In this document: positions 36,321 to 48,519 of the stretch, in pieces | Layout: the number at the start of each line of letters is the position of its first letter | Numbering within the stretch: the stretch's first letter is position 1 | Assembly: GCA_035610835.1 (NCBI GenBank) | Contig: CM069452.1 | Coordinates: forward strand, 67,924,919 to 67,988,918 | DNA from: Ophiura sarsii | Lineage: Eukaryota; Echinodermata; Ophiuroidea; Amphilepidida; Ophiuridae | DNA: 64,000 nucleotides | Direction: 5' to 3' | Position numbers and translations under genes: made by a program | The notes under the pieces: model-generated | Database searches by the model: none | What the model saw: the letters and a program-made list of their open reading frames with translations, nothing else | Told to the model about the DNA's origin: nothing

Positions 36321-37715
36321 GTATGATTGTTCATCTACGTGTTTTAGATATAAGATATCGGCTAAATTGGTATTGGATCAGTATGAAAATATGTTGAAAA
36401 ACAGATCGATCTCGTGTGTATTGAAGACCCGAAAATCAGTACCGTTCCCCGGGTTTGGAAGCATTTACTGAGAATTGGGAACTTTTAAAACCGTTGATAC
36501 CCAATCACTCAATCCGGTCGGGCGGGATGTGCGTTAAAAAAATAGCCCACACAGCGCTTACCGTTTCACGCGCTGGTTCATTCGAGATCCCAATGAGCTA
36601 TTCACTTAGAGATTTAGCCCATTAGTATCAAAGCAAAGAATTATCAATACAATGATAATTGTTGTCAAGGGAATTATGAATTTCAAATTCATTTTACTAA
36701 CCCGCTTAATATTATAGGCCAGGAGCCCGGAGAGACTCAGCTGAGACGATACAACAGGTTTGACGATCTGATTAGTTAAAGGGGCACACAATAGTGTTGA
36801 AGTTGTTTTTATTATTGTAATAATTTACTTTAGAATTCAAGGTGGACATGAATGATAGTCCTGTTTACAAAATGTTCACAAAATCACAGAAACAGCCTTA
36901 TACTCAGCCTATTTGTATTGTGACTAGTTACAGCTGTGGAGCACATGTGGTTTTGATACACATTAAAGCACATGTAACCTTGTACCGTAAATCAATAAAG
37001 GTCATTTAAACACCCAAGTTTGCAAGTATGACTACTTCGGTTGCAATTCTACTGACTTCCAGGAACATTTTACTGGTGTATCACTACATTTGCCAGATCC
37101 CCATCTATATAGTGTAAAATTATTGTAGAGACGGAGACATAATATTTAAATTGAAGTTTTGTTGTACAAAGAGAGCCGATTTGTCTAAATCGTTGCAAGT
37201 GTAAGTTCATTCATGTAATACATTTGTAAAAATGTACAAATCCCAGTTTTCATCAAAATTTAGGGCGCAGTCTCCAGCACATCTCTGAGTATTGCTTTAA
37301 GTTTTTGGGGTCAAGAGTAAATATTTCGCATTATCAAAGGTCAAAGGTTATATAAGGGTCAAATTGCAAAAATTGTCGGATTATGTTGTAATATATAAAC
37401 TCTTCCTGAGATCATAAGGAGCGAAAATGTCAATGGTTGTATATCCAAATAAGCAAATGAAGTAAGTTTTTGTTGAACTCAAGGGTTCCCTTTACAGTAG
37501 ATAATGTGCCATGTATAATTCATTTTAAGAAGGCAGCTTTCCTAAAAAGGATTTATTATTACAGATTTGAAAACGGAGCATATAACACAGCATTTCTATA
37601 ATTCAACTCTTGAGGGCGCAAGTACCTTTCTAATTGCTATTTTCAACATTGCAAAACTGAAGCATTCCTATTATTTAACTGTAGATGGCGCTATGTATTT
37701 TTTCGGAAAATATCC
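36321..37715. other. Intron sequence, nothing recognised
   Basis: AT-rich, no supported coding or RNA gene. GAGGGCGC motifs near 37610 may mark old MITE ends. Confidence 0.4.
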
Positions 37716-37797
37716 AATGTTCCATAACAGCAAATAACATACCATTTATATCTTTGAACTCTAGAGGACGACATTTTACTTTTAAGATAAAAAGGTA

Positions 37798-39136
37798 GGG
37801 GGTTGGGTTACCGCGCCATTTTGCGATATTTTGCGAAAACGATCGTGGTTATCACGTGATACGTATCGTTGAAGAAACAAAAATTACACTGTTTTAACGA
37901 AATGCACTGTGTTACCAGCCTAAAATCAAAGAGGTTGCAAACTTGCTTAGAATTGTATATTATTAGCCTAGCTATAACAAGCTAAAAGTGACATCTCTGA
38001 ATGTATAAACAAAGTGTGCAAAGGAGAAATTGTTGGGCACACTGGTAAAATGGTTTTACAACAGGTTTTGCTATCATTATAAAACTGAACGAGCAATAAT
38101 ATAATTGTTTACGCATTTTAATTGTTTATTTAGATACAAAGTTAAATAAATCAAGAGTTAAATGATAGATAAATAAATAAAAAGAAAACCATAAACGCAT
38201 GGGCGGCCTTTATAATTTATAAAAATTGACATAAAAATGATGTTACATTAATCCACCATCAAGTTTAAAAAATAGAAAAATAAAAGGAAAACCAGGATTA
38301 TTCGGGAATCGAACCCGTGATTGCCGATTACCAACCACCGTATGCACGCCACAGAGATCGACGATGATAGTTTTATTAATTATCCATATCCATTTATTTA
38401 TAACGAACGGATTTTTAATGTGCCATTTTTGCCAAATTGGTGTGTTTCTCTCGCCTAAAATGTGTTTGTAATGTTATTATACTCCTTATTTTTGAAAGAA
38501 CGGTAAAAAACGTTGACATTTTCGAACACAAAAAACGGCGTCATTTATACGGTCCATAATCATTGGTAGCGGTATGGCGTAGAAGTCCCAAGTATGCAAA
38601 TGAGCTCACTGAATACAATGTCACGCTCTACCACACATCTACCCAGTACTCAACAACGGAATAAATCTTATTATCCTCATTTGCATACTTGGGACTTATA
38701 CACCATACCCTTACCCAATCACTGCTCGACTGAACCATACGATGTGTCGTGACGGATGACGTGACGTGTTGCATTATTCATGTTACAATCTGTTATACAC
38801 AGCGAACATGCACCGGGTCATGGTTTTATGCGCTGTGTATACATTCTACATTCCCGGCAGACATTCTGTTCAAAGACACAAAAAGTGGACTTGTTTAAAG
38901 CATTTTTTAGCAATTCTGAAGTGTGCAGTTCGATTTTCTTTCTCGAATTAGTTAGAAAACCATCCATTTTAGAACATCTAAAATTTAAAACGAACTGCAC
39001 CCCTGGGAAAGTATGATGCCGAGGGCATATATTTTGCACGTAAATCCAATACAAGAGTTCTGAAATACAGAAATATGACGTCATAACCATTGCTTCGGGA
39101 CAAAATGGCGCGGTACCCCACCACCCCCCCCCCCCC
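37798..39136. mobile_element. TIR element GGGGGTTGGGTTACCGCGCC between long direct repeats
   Basis: The ends GGGTTACCGCGCCATTTTG and CAAAATGGCGCGGTACCCC, extended by G/C runs, are imperfect TIRs. The element is flanked by TA and by a direct repeat (37716-37795 and 39139-39233). A second inverted repeat is nested at 38565-38715. No transposase was recognised. Confidence 0.8.
38565..38715. repeat. Inverted repeat, 40-bp arms
   Basis: GGTATGGCGTAGAAGTCCCA and TGGGACTTATACACCATACC, continued through AGTATGCAAATGAG and its complement. Probably a nested MITE. Confidence 0.75.
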
Positions 39137-39370
39137 TAAATGTTCCATAACAGCAAATAACATAACAGCAAATAACATACCATTTATATCATTGAACTCT
39201 AGAGGACGACATTTTACTTTTAAGATAAAAAGGCTACGTTTTCAAAATATTGAACGAATAACTTATCGTGAGATATATTGTTCCGTGAACTGCATTTTTT
39301 CTAAACAAAACAAACAAATTCAAACCAATTTAGTATAGGCCTCTAATATATATTTCATTTTACATTCAAG

Positions 39371-39651
39371 ATGGTGACCTGTACGAGATACCGGATGAAT
39401 ACCCTGACAATAATACCGATGTAGACTCCATCTTGTGGCGAAATCTTGTTGGAGGCACCGGATTAGATATTGATGGCGACCTTCCAGATTTGGAAGCCTA
39501 CAATAACTTAACACAATATAATTCAACTGAAGACATTTCCACACCCAGTGACGGCGGACTAGACGAGGATGGAACAACCACCGAAACAACTGATATCGGT
39601 CATGAATTTCATGATCATGATCATGATCAAGATCATCCTAATATTCAGTAA
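39371..39651 (+). CDS. fst: Follistatin, last coding exon: acidic, His/Asp-rich C-terminal tail
   Basis: Acceptor tttcattttacattcaag precedes 39371. The frame entered in phase 1 is open to a TAA at 39649-39651 and gives about 93 residues rich in Asp, Glu, Thr and Asn, ending with a HEFHDHDHDQDH segment. Vertebrate follistatin also ends with an acidic tail after FSD3 (the FST315-type exon), and the position, phase and composition agree. The assignment therefore rests on synteny and phase more than on alignment. This tail is much longer than the roughly 27-residue vertebrate one and has histidine/aspartate alternation not found there. It includes three sequons (NNT, NLT, NST). The ATG seen at 39371 in another frame hits a stop soon after and is not a start. 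No confident poly(A) signal was identified close behind the stop. Confidence 0.8.
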
Positions 39652-42600
39652 AAAGGGGGTTGGTCATAACGTGTATATAACACCAACCAACGGAGCTTGC
39701 GGTCATGTATTAATTTTGTCGGTAACGTTAGTATTTGTCGATAACGATATATCGAGGACAGAGCGCCAGAAGGCAGTAACTCAACTTTTTTGGCAAACTG
39801 ATATTTTGGTACAATAATAATCCATATAACCTAGATTTTCAGAACCATAAAGAGATAACTCATAAACACTCTGCTGAATTTGACTAAAATTAGAGTTATA
39901 AGTTGGGTGCTACAGTGTATTGTATAATGAGTCCCAAATATTTGAAAGTCGATTATCTCAAAATAGCATTTCTTGAGTTACGGCCTTGTGGCGCTCAACC
40001 CTCGATATGAACACTAGCTCGGACAGTTATGATATCAATGTACTTTTGGATCGTGATCATAATATGTAGGAAATGTAATTATTGAAAGAGTAAACGGTCA
40101 ATGTAAGTTATTGATTATTCACAGCGCACTATAGCAGATTCACATACTTTGACCAGTTTACCATAGGTAATATTTTTCAACTGAGGGTGAGGCAGTGATT
40201 TGAAATCTTAATATGATCATTGGCACATATGGTTCTATGCTTCCCTGTGTCTTGAATCACATCATATGTAGTTCATATCCAGAATAGTGACAATGTTTTT
40301 TCATACCGTTGTCCAAATATATGTTATTTCTAATTTAATTATCATCTAGGCCCTATACAAGAAGGATTAGAAATGATGATCAATATGTGTCACTTGTTAA
40401 GATGGCACGTTTGAATAGCGCGATATTTGCTTGGGTGGGTTAAATTCACGCATGCACGCATGATATCCATGTGTTGCTCAACGCATTAAAGTCCATTATA
40501 TCACAGTGAAACCAATAACATCTTAATGATGCCGATATCGTCGTGATTCGTCCATTGTGGTTCCTCTTAAAGGAATAGGTCCAATTAATCAATAACCGAT
40601 CGCCCAATGCTTATGAATCTACAAAAGCGCTACGTTGCTGTTATTGATGCGAATTCGTTTGGTTTCAACGCCACGCAGCGGTAGCAAAACTACGAATTGA
40701 ACGATGATAGATGTCCCATCATTTCGCGTTTTCCGGTATAACCGGTATAACTGCTGATCAGGTACCATAAAGAAGATGTGACGGTAAACGTTTAAATTGT
40801 GACTTAAGTGGATTCGTAAATATTGGCCGATCGGTTATGGTTATCGATTTGGACCTATTTCACTTAACGTTATAGGAACCGTTAACAATCATTGTTAATA
40901 TGGTGTTGGTTTCGCTGCGATATAATATACTTCAAATCCTTATAGCAACTCACACCCGAAATATCATGCGTATGAATTTAAGCAATCCAAGAAAAAAACG
41001 CGCTATTCAAAAGTGCCATCTTAACAAGTAAGTGACACATATAATTGATCATATAGTTTTAATCCTTCATTTATAAAATAACGATTATTAGAAAGAAAAT
41101 CAATTTGGACGACGTACAGCGAATTCTTGATATAAACTATCGACGATGTGATTCAACAAGACACGTGGAAGCATAAAATAGTCACTGCCCCCCACACTAT
41201 TGAAATGTATACCAATACTGAAGCGGTAAACCAGCCAAAGTACGTGAATCTACTACGATGCAATTGGTTATAGATGATGTGACCTGTGACGTAATGCCCG
41301 GCGGTATGCGTGCGCACCTACAGGGAATGTGCTTTGTAAATTAAATTCACACTTGATTGATTATTACTTACGTTGTAGAATAGCGCAATAGTCATGGTCT
41401 GCATCCCTAGCACAATGAGAGACCAGGTACTGAATCTGGTTGCCCGGCAGTATGCGTACGCACATAAGGGCAGGTGCTTTTAAAATTGGCGCTTAGGGAT
41501 GAGTATTTTGCTTTTGAATAGTACGTTTGCAGAAGTCATGGACTAGTTACCTCTAGCATGTCTTCAGACCAGGCGCTAATCAGTTTGTAAACACTACTGT
41601 TGTAAACAACGGTCACATCATCTGTACACACTATTGTGATGGTTTTGTGTAGAGGGCAATGACCATGCTGACGCGTGATTATATTTGCATATGCGGGTGT
41701 AGAATTTACAAAGATGTAAACGCGCACAATGCGAAGACCATGAACTGAAATTGTTACATGTATAATTGTAAATTAAGGCTGTTTGAAGCTGTTTGTTTAT
41801 ACACGAATTATAGACATTCATAACTAAGAAATTGGCGAATTGTCTTGTTGTATACTGTACAAATCGCCTGGAAGTGGGTATCAACGTATACAGTCATGCA
41901 TCGCTGCGCATTTACTTAATTTAAAAAATTGTTTTTACTGCCGTTGATCAGTGTTTTAAAAGTGTATAATACAGTATTCGTAATTGGCTTAGTAATATTC
42001 AGGGCGTACACACGGGGCTATAAAACGTCTATACATAGCAGCAGCTATCGCTATCATGGAACGAAACAAAGCATTCGTTCAGGCATTGGTGACAGGCTAT
42101 GAATAACCCAATATTCACTCTACAACGACAGGAAAGGGCCAAATAAAGTGTTTACAATAGGGTTAGTTGACTACAATATGCTTCCGCCAGTCGCGTAACA
42201 ATAGAAATATTTCAAAAATGTTGATCTTCACATTTATTTGGCAAAATATATGCCTATAATAGAATCATTTCTTTCGGACAACAGAACTTTTTGATGATGA
42301 CATTTTAATATCTCGTAATGGTACTTGATAACATTGAGCTATTCAATTTGCAATACATACACCCCTACGGAAGACATGACCTTAATCTTCCCCACAGGGA
42401 GTACGAATTTGAAATGGGGTTACCTGCATGGGTGACAATTGGGGTGACTTGCATGGGTGACTCCATCTACACGCCCTGTGTAAAAGATTAACGTAATGTA
42501 TTCCATATAGTGGGTGTATGGTTTCAAAGGAAATCGACCAATGCAGTCGAGCATAATCACTCAAACAAGAAATTATATGCATCTTAGGTTCAGCGACTAT

Positions 42601-42819
42601 GATGTTCAAATGCAATACATGTTATTATATTATGACAAGGGGAAAAGGAGTCCTTCTCCCTCGCTTATGTATAGTTATTAAGCCTCGTGCGATTGTGTTA
42701 GATGTATCATGAATGTTATTATTGTATATATATAGAAGTTGTGCGTCTCTTTCCGTAATTTAAGGACGATGTTATGGAATACAAGGATGTTACATTTGGC
42801 TTTAGGCAGTATTGCAGAA
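39652..42819. other. Follistatin 3' flank, no gene recognised
   Basis: Presumably includes the 3' UTR. The first clear AATAAA downstream is near 42142, too far for a confident assignment. No coding frame is supported. Confidence 0.4.
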
Positions 42820-43015
42820 CTAGTCCGTATGACTCATACGTATAAGTGACTTATACGTAAGACTTATACGATAGGCGCTAAAGTAATGTTTCGATAATGA
42901 ACGAATGGTGTTGCAAAATATTACTTTGGCGACTATCGTATAAGTCTTACGTATAAGTCACTTATACGTTTGAGCCATGCAGACTAGTTTGGCAGTCGTT
43001 CCTAAAGGCTCGTTT
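42820..43015. mobile_element. Foldback MITE, TATAAGTGACTTATACG family, copy 3
   Basis: AACTAGTCCGTATGACTCAT continues into the palindrome ACGTATAAGTGACTTATACGT, and the right arm mirrors this to GCAGACTAGTTT. The right outer flank CAGTCGTTCCTAAAGGCTCG matches the left end of copy 1 in reverse complement. Confidence 0.8.
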
Positions 43016-43862
43016 CCCGAATGCCTAAAACCGTAACATATTGGTATCCCAGTATTATTGGACACATGACTGATAATTTCGTACTTGTCAAATTATAGTA
43101 ATTAGTATTGATTGGAATTTTTACCCATAATCATTTGGGATAACAAGCTCTACGTCATATTAATTTCGAGATCACAAACAGCTATTTAGGCCCTTAACCC
43201 GTAAGCCTCCCACGGTTTACTTATTGGTATCCACTTTAGTGGTTGAAATAAGGATTTAATAAGAGCCAGGGTCATAGTCATTCTTTTTCTTTTGCCACTG
43301 GTTCACAGATTCTCTTTCGAGACCAGGGGACAATTTGTCACATTCCAGGGGCTATTGGTACAACCTCAGATATTATGTGCAACGGAATAACCAGGGCCAA
43401 TTTTCAACGTAAAAGTTGCTCTTCCGCCTTGACACATTTTATATAGGCCTAATAAAAACGAGCATTGTGAGGATTCGCAGACGTTAATTGTCTCATTGCT
43501 CCTGTTTATTTCAAGCCCCGCTCCACATAATCATCCATGACATAAATTGCCCGCTTAGAAGCGCTATTAATTCGCTCTAATAAACCTATTGTTATCAATA
43601 CTACGAGAGGATTACCCAGTGCATATATTTAAATCCCGGGCTAACTGCATGGGTAAGTTTCCATTAGGTTGCAAATTACATCTACGCTCATGCATTTAAA
43701 CTACTCAATACAGCCGGTTGGTTGTACACGAGAATTATGTCATATATAGCAACCAGCTTGAATGGAAGGCGAATATTTAAATTTGTTGACGGTTTTTAGG
43801 GCATCAATTTATAGCGCTGCTAAGCGGGCCTTGTAACCTAATGCACCCGCAGCATTTTGATA

Positions 43863-44165
43863 ATCCTCTACATGTCGTCGCTGTGCAGACATAACGACAC
43901 ATCACAAAAACAGCATTTTGAGAAAAACGTGTTTAAAAATTGTCCAGTTTTTGATCATTCAGTGGAGAGCATTTACATCAGATGTCACTATCAAGTATCA
44001 TTGTCAAAGAACATTAATAAATACATAGTATTATGTTCTTTGACACTGATAGTTACATTTTATGTAAATGCTCTCCAATAAGTCTTCAAAAATTGGAAGA
44101 TTTTCTATCACGATTTTCTGAAATGCTTTTTTTGTGATGTGTCGTTATGTCGGCGCAGCAACGAT
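43863..44165. mobile_element. Foldback element with about 130-bp arms
   Basis: AACGACACATCACAAAAACA and the complementary TTTTTGTGATGTGTCGTT mark the outer arms. The inner arms match from GGAGAGCATTTACAT through GTCAAAGAACAT. The centre is TAATAAATACATAGTATTA. Confidence 0.8.
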
Positions 44166-44387
44166 TTGTATATTTTTTATTCAGGACTGTTGTTATTTCA
44201 TTAAAGCATGTATGCCCGTACGTTTCGTTACGTATAGACTCTTGTATATGGTTCACATGAATATTGTCTTCTACGATGACTTTGAATTGAGTAAGTAATA
44301 TTTATGATTAATGTTTGACATATGGCAAAAAGAAAGAATTCCCCCCCCCCCCCCCCCCCCCCCCCGCCCCAACTACTTGTGCACTAT

Positions 44388-44820
44388 TATATTTTACTTG
44401 TATTATTTAAGTTGATGAAACTGCAGGGGCCCGTTGGGAATGCGTGGTAAGGCCTATAATACTGGAAGGGAATGCGTAAATGTAGCGTGATGATCCATCA
44501 GTCTAAACGCGCACTGAAATTCAACCAATGATGCGCGGCGATTATAATTTACTTGTATTATTTAATTTGATGAAACTGCGTGGTAAGGCCTATTAGTACT
44601 GGAAGGGAATGCGTAAATGTAGCGTGATGATCCATCAGTCTAAACGCGCACTGAAATTCAACCAATGAAGCGCGGCGATTATAATTTACTTGTATTATTT
44701 AATTTGATGAAACTGCGTGGTAAGGCCTATTAGTACTGGAAGGGAATGCGTAAATGTAGCGTGATGATCCATCAGTCTAAACGCGCATTGAAATTCAACC
44801 AATGAAGTGCGGCGATGCGA
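44388..44820. repeat. Tandem repeat, about 137-bp unit, three copies
   Basis: ACTTGTATTATTTAA starts copies at 44396, 44551 and 44688. The first copy is 18 bp longer (AGGGGCCCGTTGGGAATG). The units include CGCGCACTGAAATTCAACCA. A poly-C run precedes the array. Confidence 0.9.
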
Positions 44821-45625
44821 GAGCGAGTTTTAAAATAAAAAAAATCTTGTTTATTTTAATTTTGTCCAAAGCAGTATGATGTTGACTAGTTTCTACTATA
44901 ACGAAATCGACGCACCAAGCAAATATCGAGTATATTGCCTACAAGTTTTGAACTTGTCGAATATCAACCCTCTGTGTAAATTGTTATAGACCTATTAAAT
45001 ATCGCCATTGTGTTACATATTACCAATTTTTATGAAAGTATTTATAAATGTATGAATGTTGTACAATCTGTTACAAAACTGACTTGCTTGACATTTTTTA
45101 AATATATATTCAATGATTAGTTATGCCATTGATATTATAAAAGAACTTTTGTTTGTAAAACATGAATGGATATTAAATGATTATTTGTGATATTAATTGA
45201 GAACATTGTGTCAAGTGTGAAATCAGTCAAGTTTGAAATCAGTCAAGACTTAGTGTTTACAAAGTTAGATGTTTTGCGATTAAGCACAACTGTTAAACAT
45301 GCTTGAGATCCTGAATATATTTCTTATATTCAATTAAATTGCACCAGATATCTTTCACTGTCTTTTTTTTTTTTTTAAATACCAAAATAGTCCAAACAAT
45401 CCCAATTTCCCCATAATGCATGCGTATAATATACCTTATATACCGCATACATAGATTCCTGTCATTTGATTGGTTAAAAAGAGGATAATCAAGCTATGCC
45501 TTCAATTGACTAACGGAAAATGTGATCGACTTCATTTTTTCACACAAAGTTAGGATTAAATACATCATTCTTGCAACGTTTAAAAAGTTTTAAAATTCAT
45601 TTTGGTTTTGAAAACAAAATGGCTT

Positions 45626-45715
45626 CTTTCCACAATTGCAGTCTTTTTGACTCACCCTGTATTATATACGTCATTCATACAGGGTGAGTCAAAAAATCTG
45701 CAATAGTGGAAAGAA
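45626..45715. mobile_element. Two TACAGGGTGAGTC transposon ends facing each other
   Basis: 45626-45661 and 45678-45715 are inverted copies of one TIR (TACAGGGTGAGTCAAAAA, then about CTGCAATNGTGGAAAGAAGC), separated by 16 bp. The outermost bases of both ends face the 16-bp gap, so these are ends of two elements lying back to back and not one element. The far ends of neither were found. Confidence 0.65.
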
Positions 45716-46113
45716 GCTTGATGTTGTGATCCGTTGCCTATCGATACATCGGAAAATGCTGATTGCTGACGAACCCGGAAGTTGCTTCTAGCACTACCAC
45801 TCGCAATTCTGGATCTCGCGGAATTCCCACGAGCGCTTCTCTGACGAGAACGGGATGCCCGAGTAGGTGGATTTCCCCAGGTTGAACTTGAATTAGGTTG
45901 GGAAGATGAAGGACCAGGCAAATTTTGCGGGTTATTTGATGGGCCTGCAGACATATTACCGGTCAGGGCCGCCATCGTTCTCGATTGCAACCTAGTCTGT
46001 CTGACTACATTGCTAATAGCTCGAGCGTTATTAGTTTGACCACGACCGCGGCCCCTACCACGAACAGATTTGGCACGGGAGGCCTGATCGGCCGCCTTTC
46101 TTTTTGGTGCCAT
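45652..46113 (-). CDS. Unrecognised RG-rich basic ORF, probably truncated by a TIR element
   Basis: The 153-residue frame starts in a good context (accaATGGC) after a plausible 5' leader. It begins MAPKRKAADQ and has an RGRGRGRG run, so a nuclear or nucleic-acid-binding N terminus is plausible. Residues about 40-120 are Ser/Asn/Arg-rich and low in complexity. The last 20 or so residues are read from the transposon end TACAGGGTGAGTCAAAAA in reverse, so the natural C terminus is missing. It could be the first exon of a host gene or the start of a transposon ORF. No domain is recognised, and no function is proposed. Confidence 0.4.
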   Translation of the reverse strand: MAPKRKAADQASRAKSVRGRGRGRGQTNNARAISNVVRQTRLQSRTMAALTGNMSAGPSNNPQNLPGPSSSQPNSSSTWGNPPTRASRSRQRSARGNSARSRIASGSARSNFRVRQQSAFSDVSIGNGSQHQASFHYCRFFDSPCMNDVYNTG

Positions 46114-46173
46114 TGGTTTTGGTTTTGTCTAAATTATTGTCAAGACGAAGAATATCAAAATTTGAAATACTAA

Positions 46174-47263
46174 AATACGTTTTTATTTACCAATTTGTTG
46201 TAAATCAGAATCGTTGCTCCGTGTGAAGATCGAAAGAAAGAGAGAAAGGATGAGCCCCGTAATATAAATATGACAACCGACAACTCAATCCAATCAGCTA
46301 ACAATCAAGCACACAAAGCAAAAGATCGCCGCTTTTCGCGGGAACGGAAGACAACGTATTTTATCTTTTATTTTTGATATCCTCTCGGTACGAAGACAAA
46401 GATGCGAATGAAATGTTGGGCACCAAATTGGAGCGGGCATGAAAAACAACCCGGAAGTGACCCGTGATTGGTCGGAGGTAACCATGGTTGCCCAACGCAA
46501 TTCCAGACAATAACAAGTTTCGCTCCAATGGGCAAAAGAGTTCGATCTAATATATTGCTCAAACTTTATTATTCGAGTCTCTGGATTAAAACTATGGGCC
46601 AGAGGTGACTGCAATAGAGCTATTTTGCTGAGGGGGGAGGCAGAGTCTCATGCCACTGGGAGTATATATGTTTATCATTTAGTAGACATGAATGCTGAAA
46701 TGTGATTGGTTAAGGTCCCAATGAATATTTTCCCGTATCTGATGACTGATATGAGCCCGTATTAGTCTAGTAATTTTATCACAGCTCTGATTGGTTACAT
46801 CAAGGTTTGGATTGATCCATTATCATTTTTAGGGGTAAGATGTGGAAAGGGTGGCGGTGTTGGGATGGATGTGGGTTGGGGGGCTTACGGGATGTGGGGT
46901 TGGCCTGTCTTTTTGTTGGTTTCCAGTATCATTTATGTGGTTCCCAGTGTTATGGGTTCCAAGTTGTTTAAGTTGTGCTCAGTGTATGTTGGGGTTCGAT
47001 GAGCGGTGTGGTGAATGACGGCGAGCAAAAATATTCTTTTTGGTGGTTCCCAATGTCATTTTGGTGGTTCCAAGTGTTTAAGGCTCCAAGTTATCTAAGT
47101 GCTAGATATCTTGGGGTGAGGAGGCAGTGTGGTGAATAAGGATAGGGGTGAATTGACAACAATGTTTTCAGTTGTTCCAAGTGTTAAGGTTTCGAGATGT
47201 TTAAGTTTAATTATTCCTCATTTACTTTTTAAAATGCATTCATGTCTACTAAATGATAAATTC
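46174..47263. other. Possible leader/promoter side of the RG-rich ORF, then unique sequence
   Basis: On the minus strand, 46480-46130 has CCAAT-type motifs (GACCAATCACGG) and a pyrimidine tract before the ATG at 46113. About 46830-47220 is GT-rich with repeated GGTTCC / GTGTTAAG words. No further gene. Confidence 0.35.
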
Positions 47264-47384
47264 GTTACCCCCTGTTTGTTCTCATGCAATACGGAAAATA
47301 TCTATTGTTTGTTTCCAATATCACATTCGATTGGAAACAAACCATAGATATTTTGCCGTATTGCATGAACAAACAGGGGATAAC
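47264..47384. repeat. Long hairpin, about 52-bp arms
   Basis: CATGCAATACGGAAAATATC and GATATTTTGCCGTATTGCATG are part of arms that run from GTTACCCCCTGTTTG to CAAACAGGGGATAAC. The loop is about 10 bases. Only a handful of mismatches were seen. Confidence 0.85.
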
Positions 47385-47712
47385 TAATAGTATAGCCTAC
47401 TATCACGCGCTGTAAAACTATATCGCTCGGTCCAATTTGGACTGTTCCATTACTCTTGACTACACCTCGGGTTACAGTTTTTACTACATGTATAACACAC
47501 TCACCCTCAGGCATTCAAAATATGTAGGCCTATACTATATCACGAGGTCTAATTTGGACTGTTCCATTACACTCGATTTCACCTCGGGATTAGTCCATAA
47601 ATAACCCCATTTTCCTGTAATGCATCTGTATAGTATACATATTACATGCCTGGAAGTGGTGTCAGGGGTATGCCACTGAGCTTGCCGATCGGGTCCACTT
47701 TTAAATTGAACT

Positions 47713-48028
47713 TAGTCAGCATAGAATTGATGGCGCTATACTGATAAGGCGTAAGTGTAGCAGGGATTGTAGCAGACGATGGTAGACACGAACGGTCGTT
47801 AATTTTGAATTTCCATTACTTTCAATGTAACAATGGATTTTGCCCGGGATTATGATTATATGACCCCATAAAATTCATCACACGTTGGAACTAAATTATT
47901 TCATCCAAAAACCGCTGGAGTTGGATAACCAACTCCAGTGTCAGTATCATTTTTTGACAGCAAGCTGTGTGTAAATCAGGGTGTAAATCTACCGCGTGCA
48001 CAGCGCCACCAATTCTATGCTGACTAAC
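47713..48028. mobile_element. TIR element containing CAGACGATG family copy 2
   Basis: TAGTCAGCATAGAATTGATG at the left is mirrored by CAATTCTATGCTGACTA at the right. The interior 47773-47950 is the CAGACGATGG repeat seen also at 14.8 and 61.1 kb. Confidence 0.7.
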
Positions 48029-48519
48029 ACGCCGGTCACCGACGCATTCCAGACGATTATCATAATTTATTCAAATATTCAAAAGGACCGTTTTCGCTAA
48101 GTACGTAAGTATACGACTTTCCTACCCCAAAATTAATAGTATCCCTGGTGGTGTGATAGTAGGCATACATTATTGTATTATGATTGTCCTAATTTCAACC
48201 ATGTGGTGTTTTTACTATGTGGCTAGGAAAGTATGATAACATATCATGATATAAAACATATATTAAATGCCTATTGTTTGTGCAATAGTATACAAATATT
48301 GAATGCCCGAGAGTGTGATAGTACAAACTATATCACCAAAAGGTCAAATTTTGATTGATTTTTTTTCTCCATTGCACGAGGCGATGCCGAGTGTAATGGA
48401 ATATTTCAAATTGGACCGAGTGATATAGTTTTCCATTGCACAAGCAAACGGCCTTCAATATTATATCATGATATCACATTATTCTTTTCCAGCCATAATA
48501 ATGGTATTGAAATCAAGCC

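Noticed and set aside
38283..38345. Possible tRNA on the minus strand (GGGTTCGATTCCCGA T-arm)
   Set aside because: The T-arm is good, but no matching acceptor, D-arm or anticodon arm could be built.
39090..39338. 82-residue plus-strand frame before the last follistatin exon
   Set aside because: It crosses the end of a TIR element and the intron acceptor; not coding.
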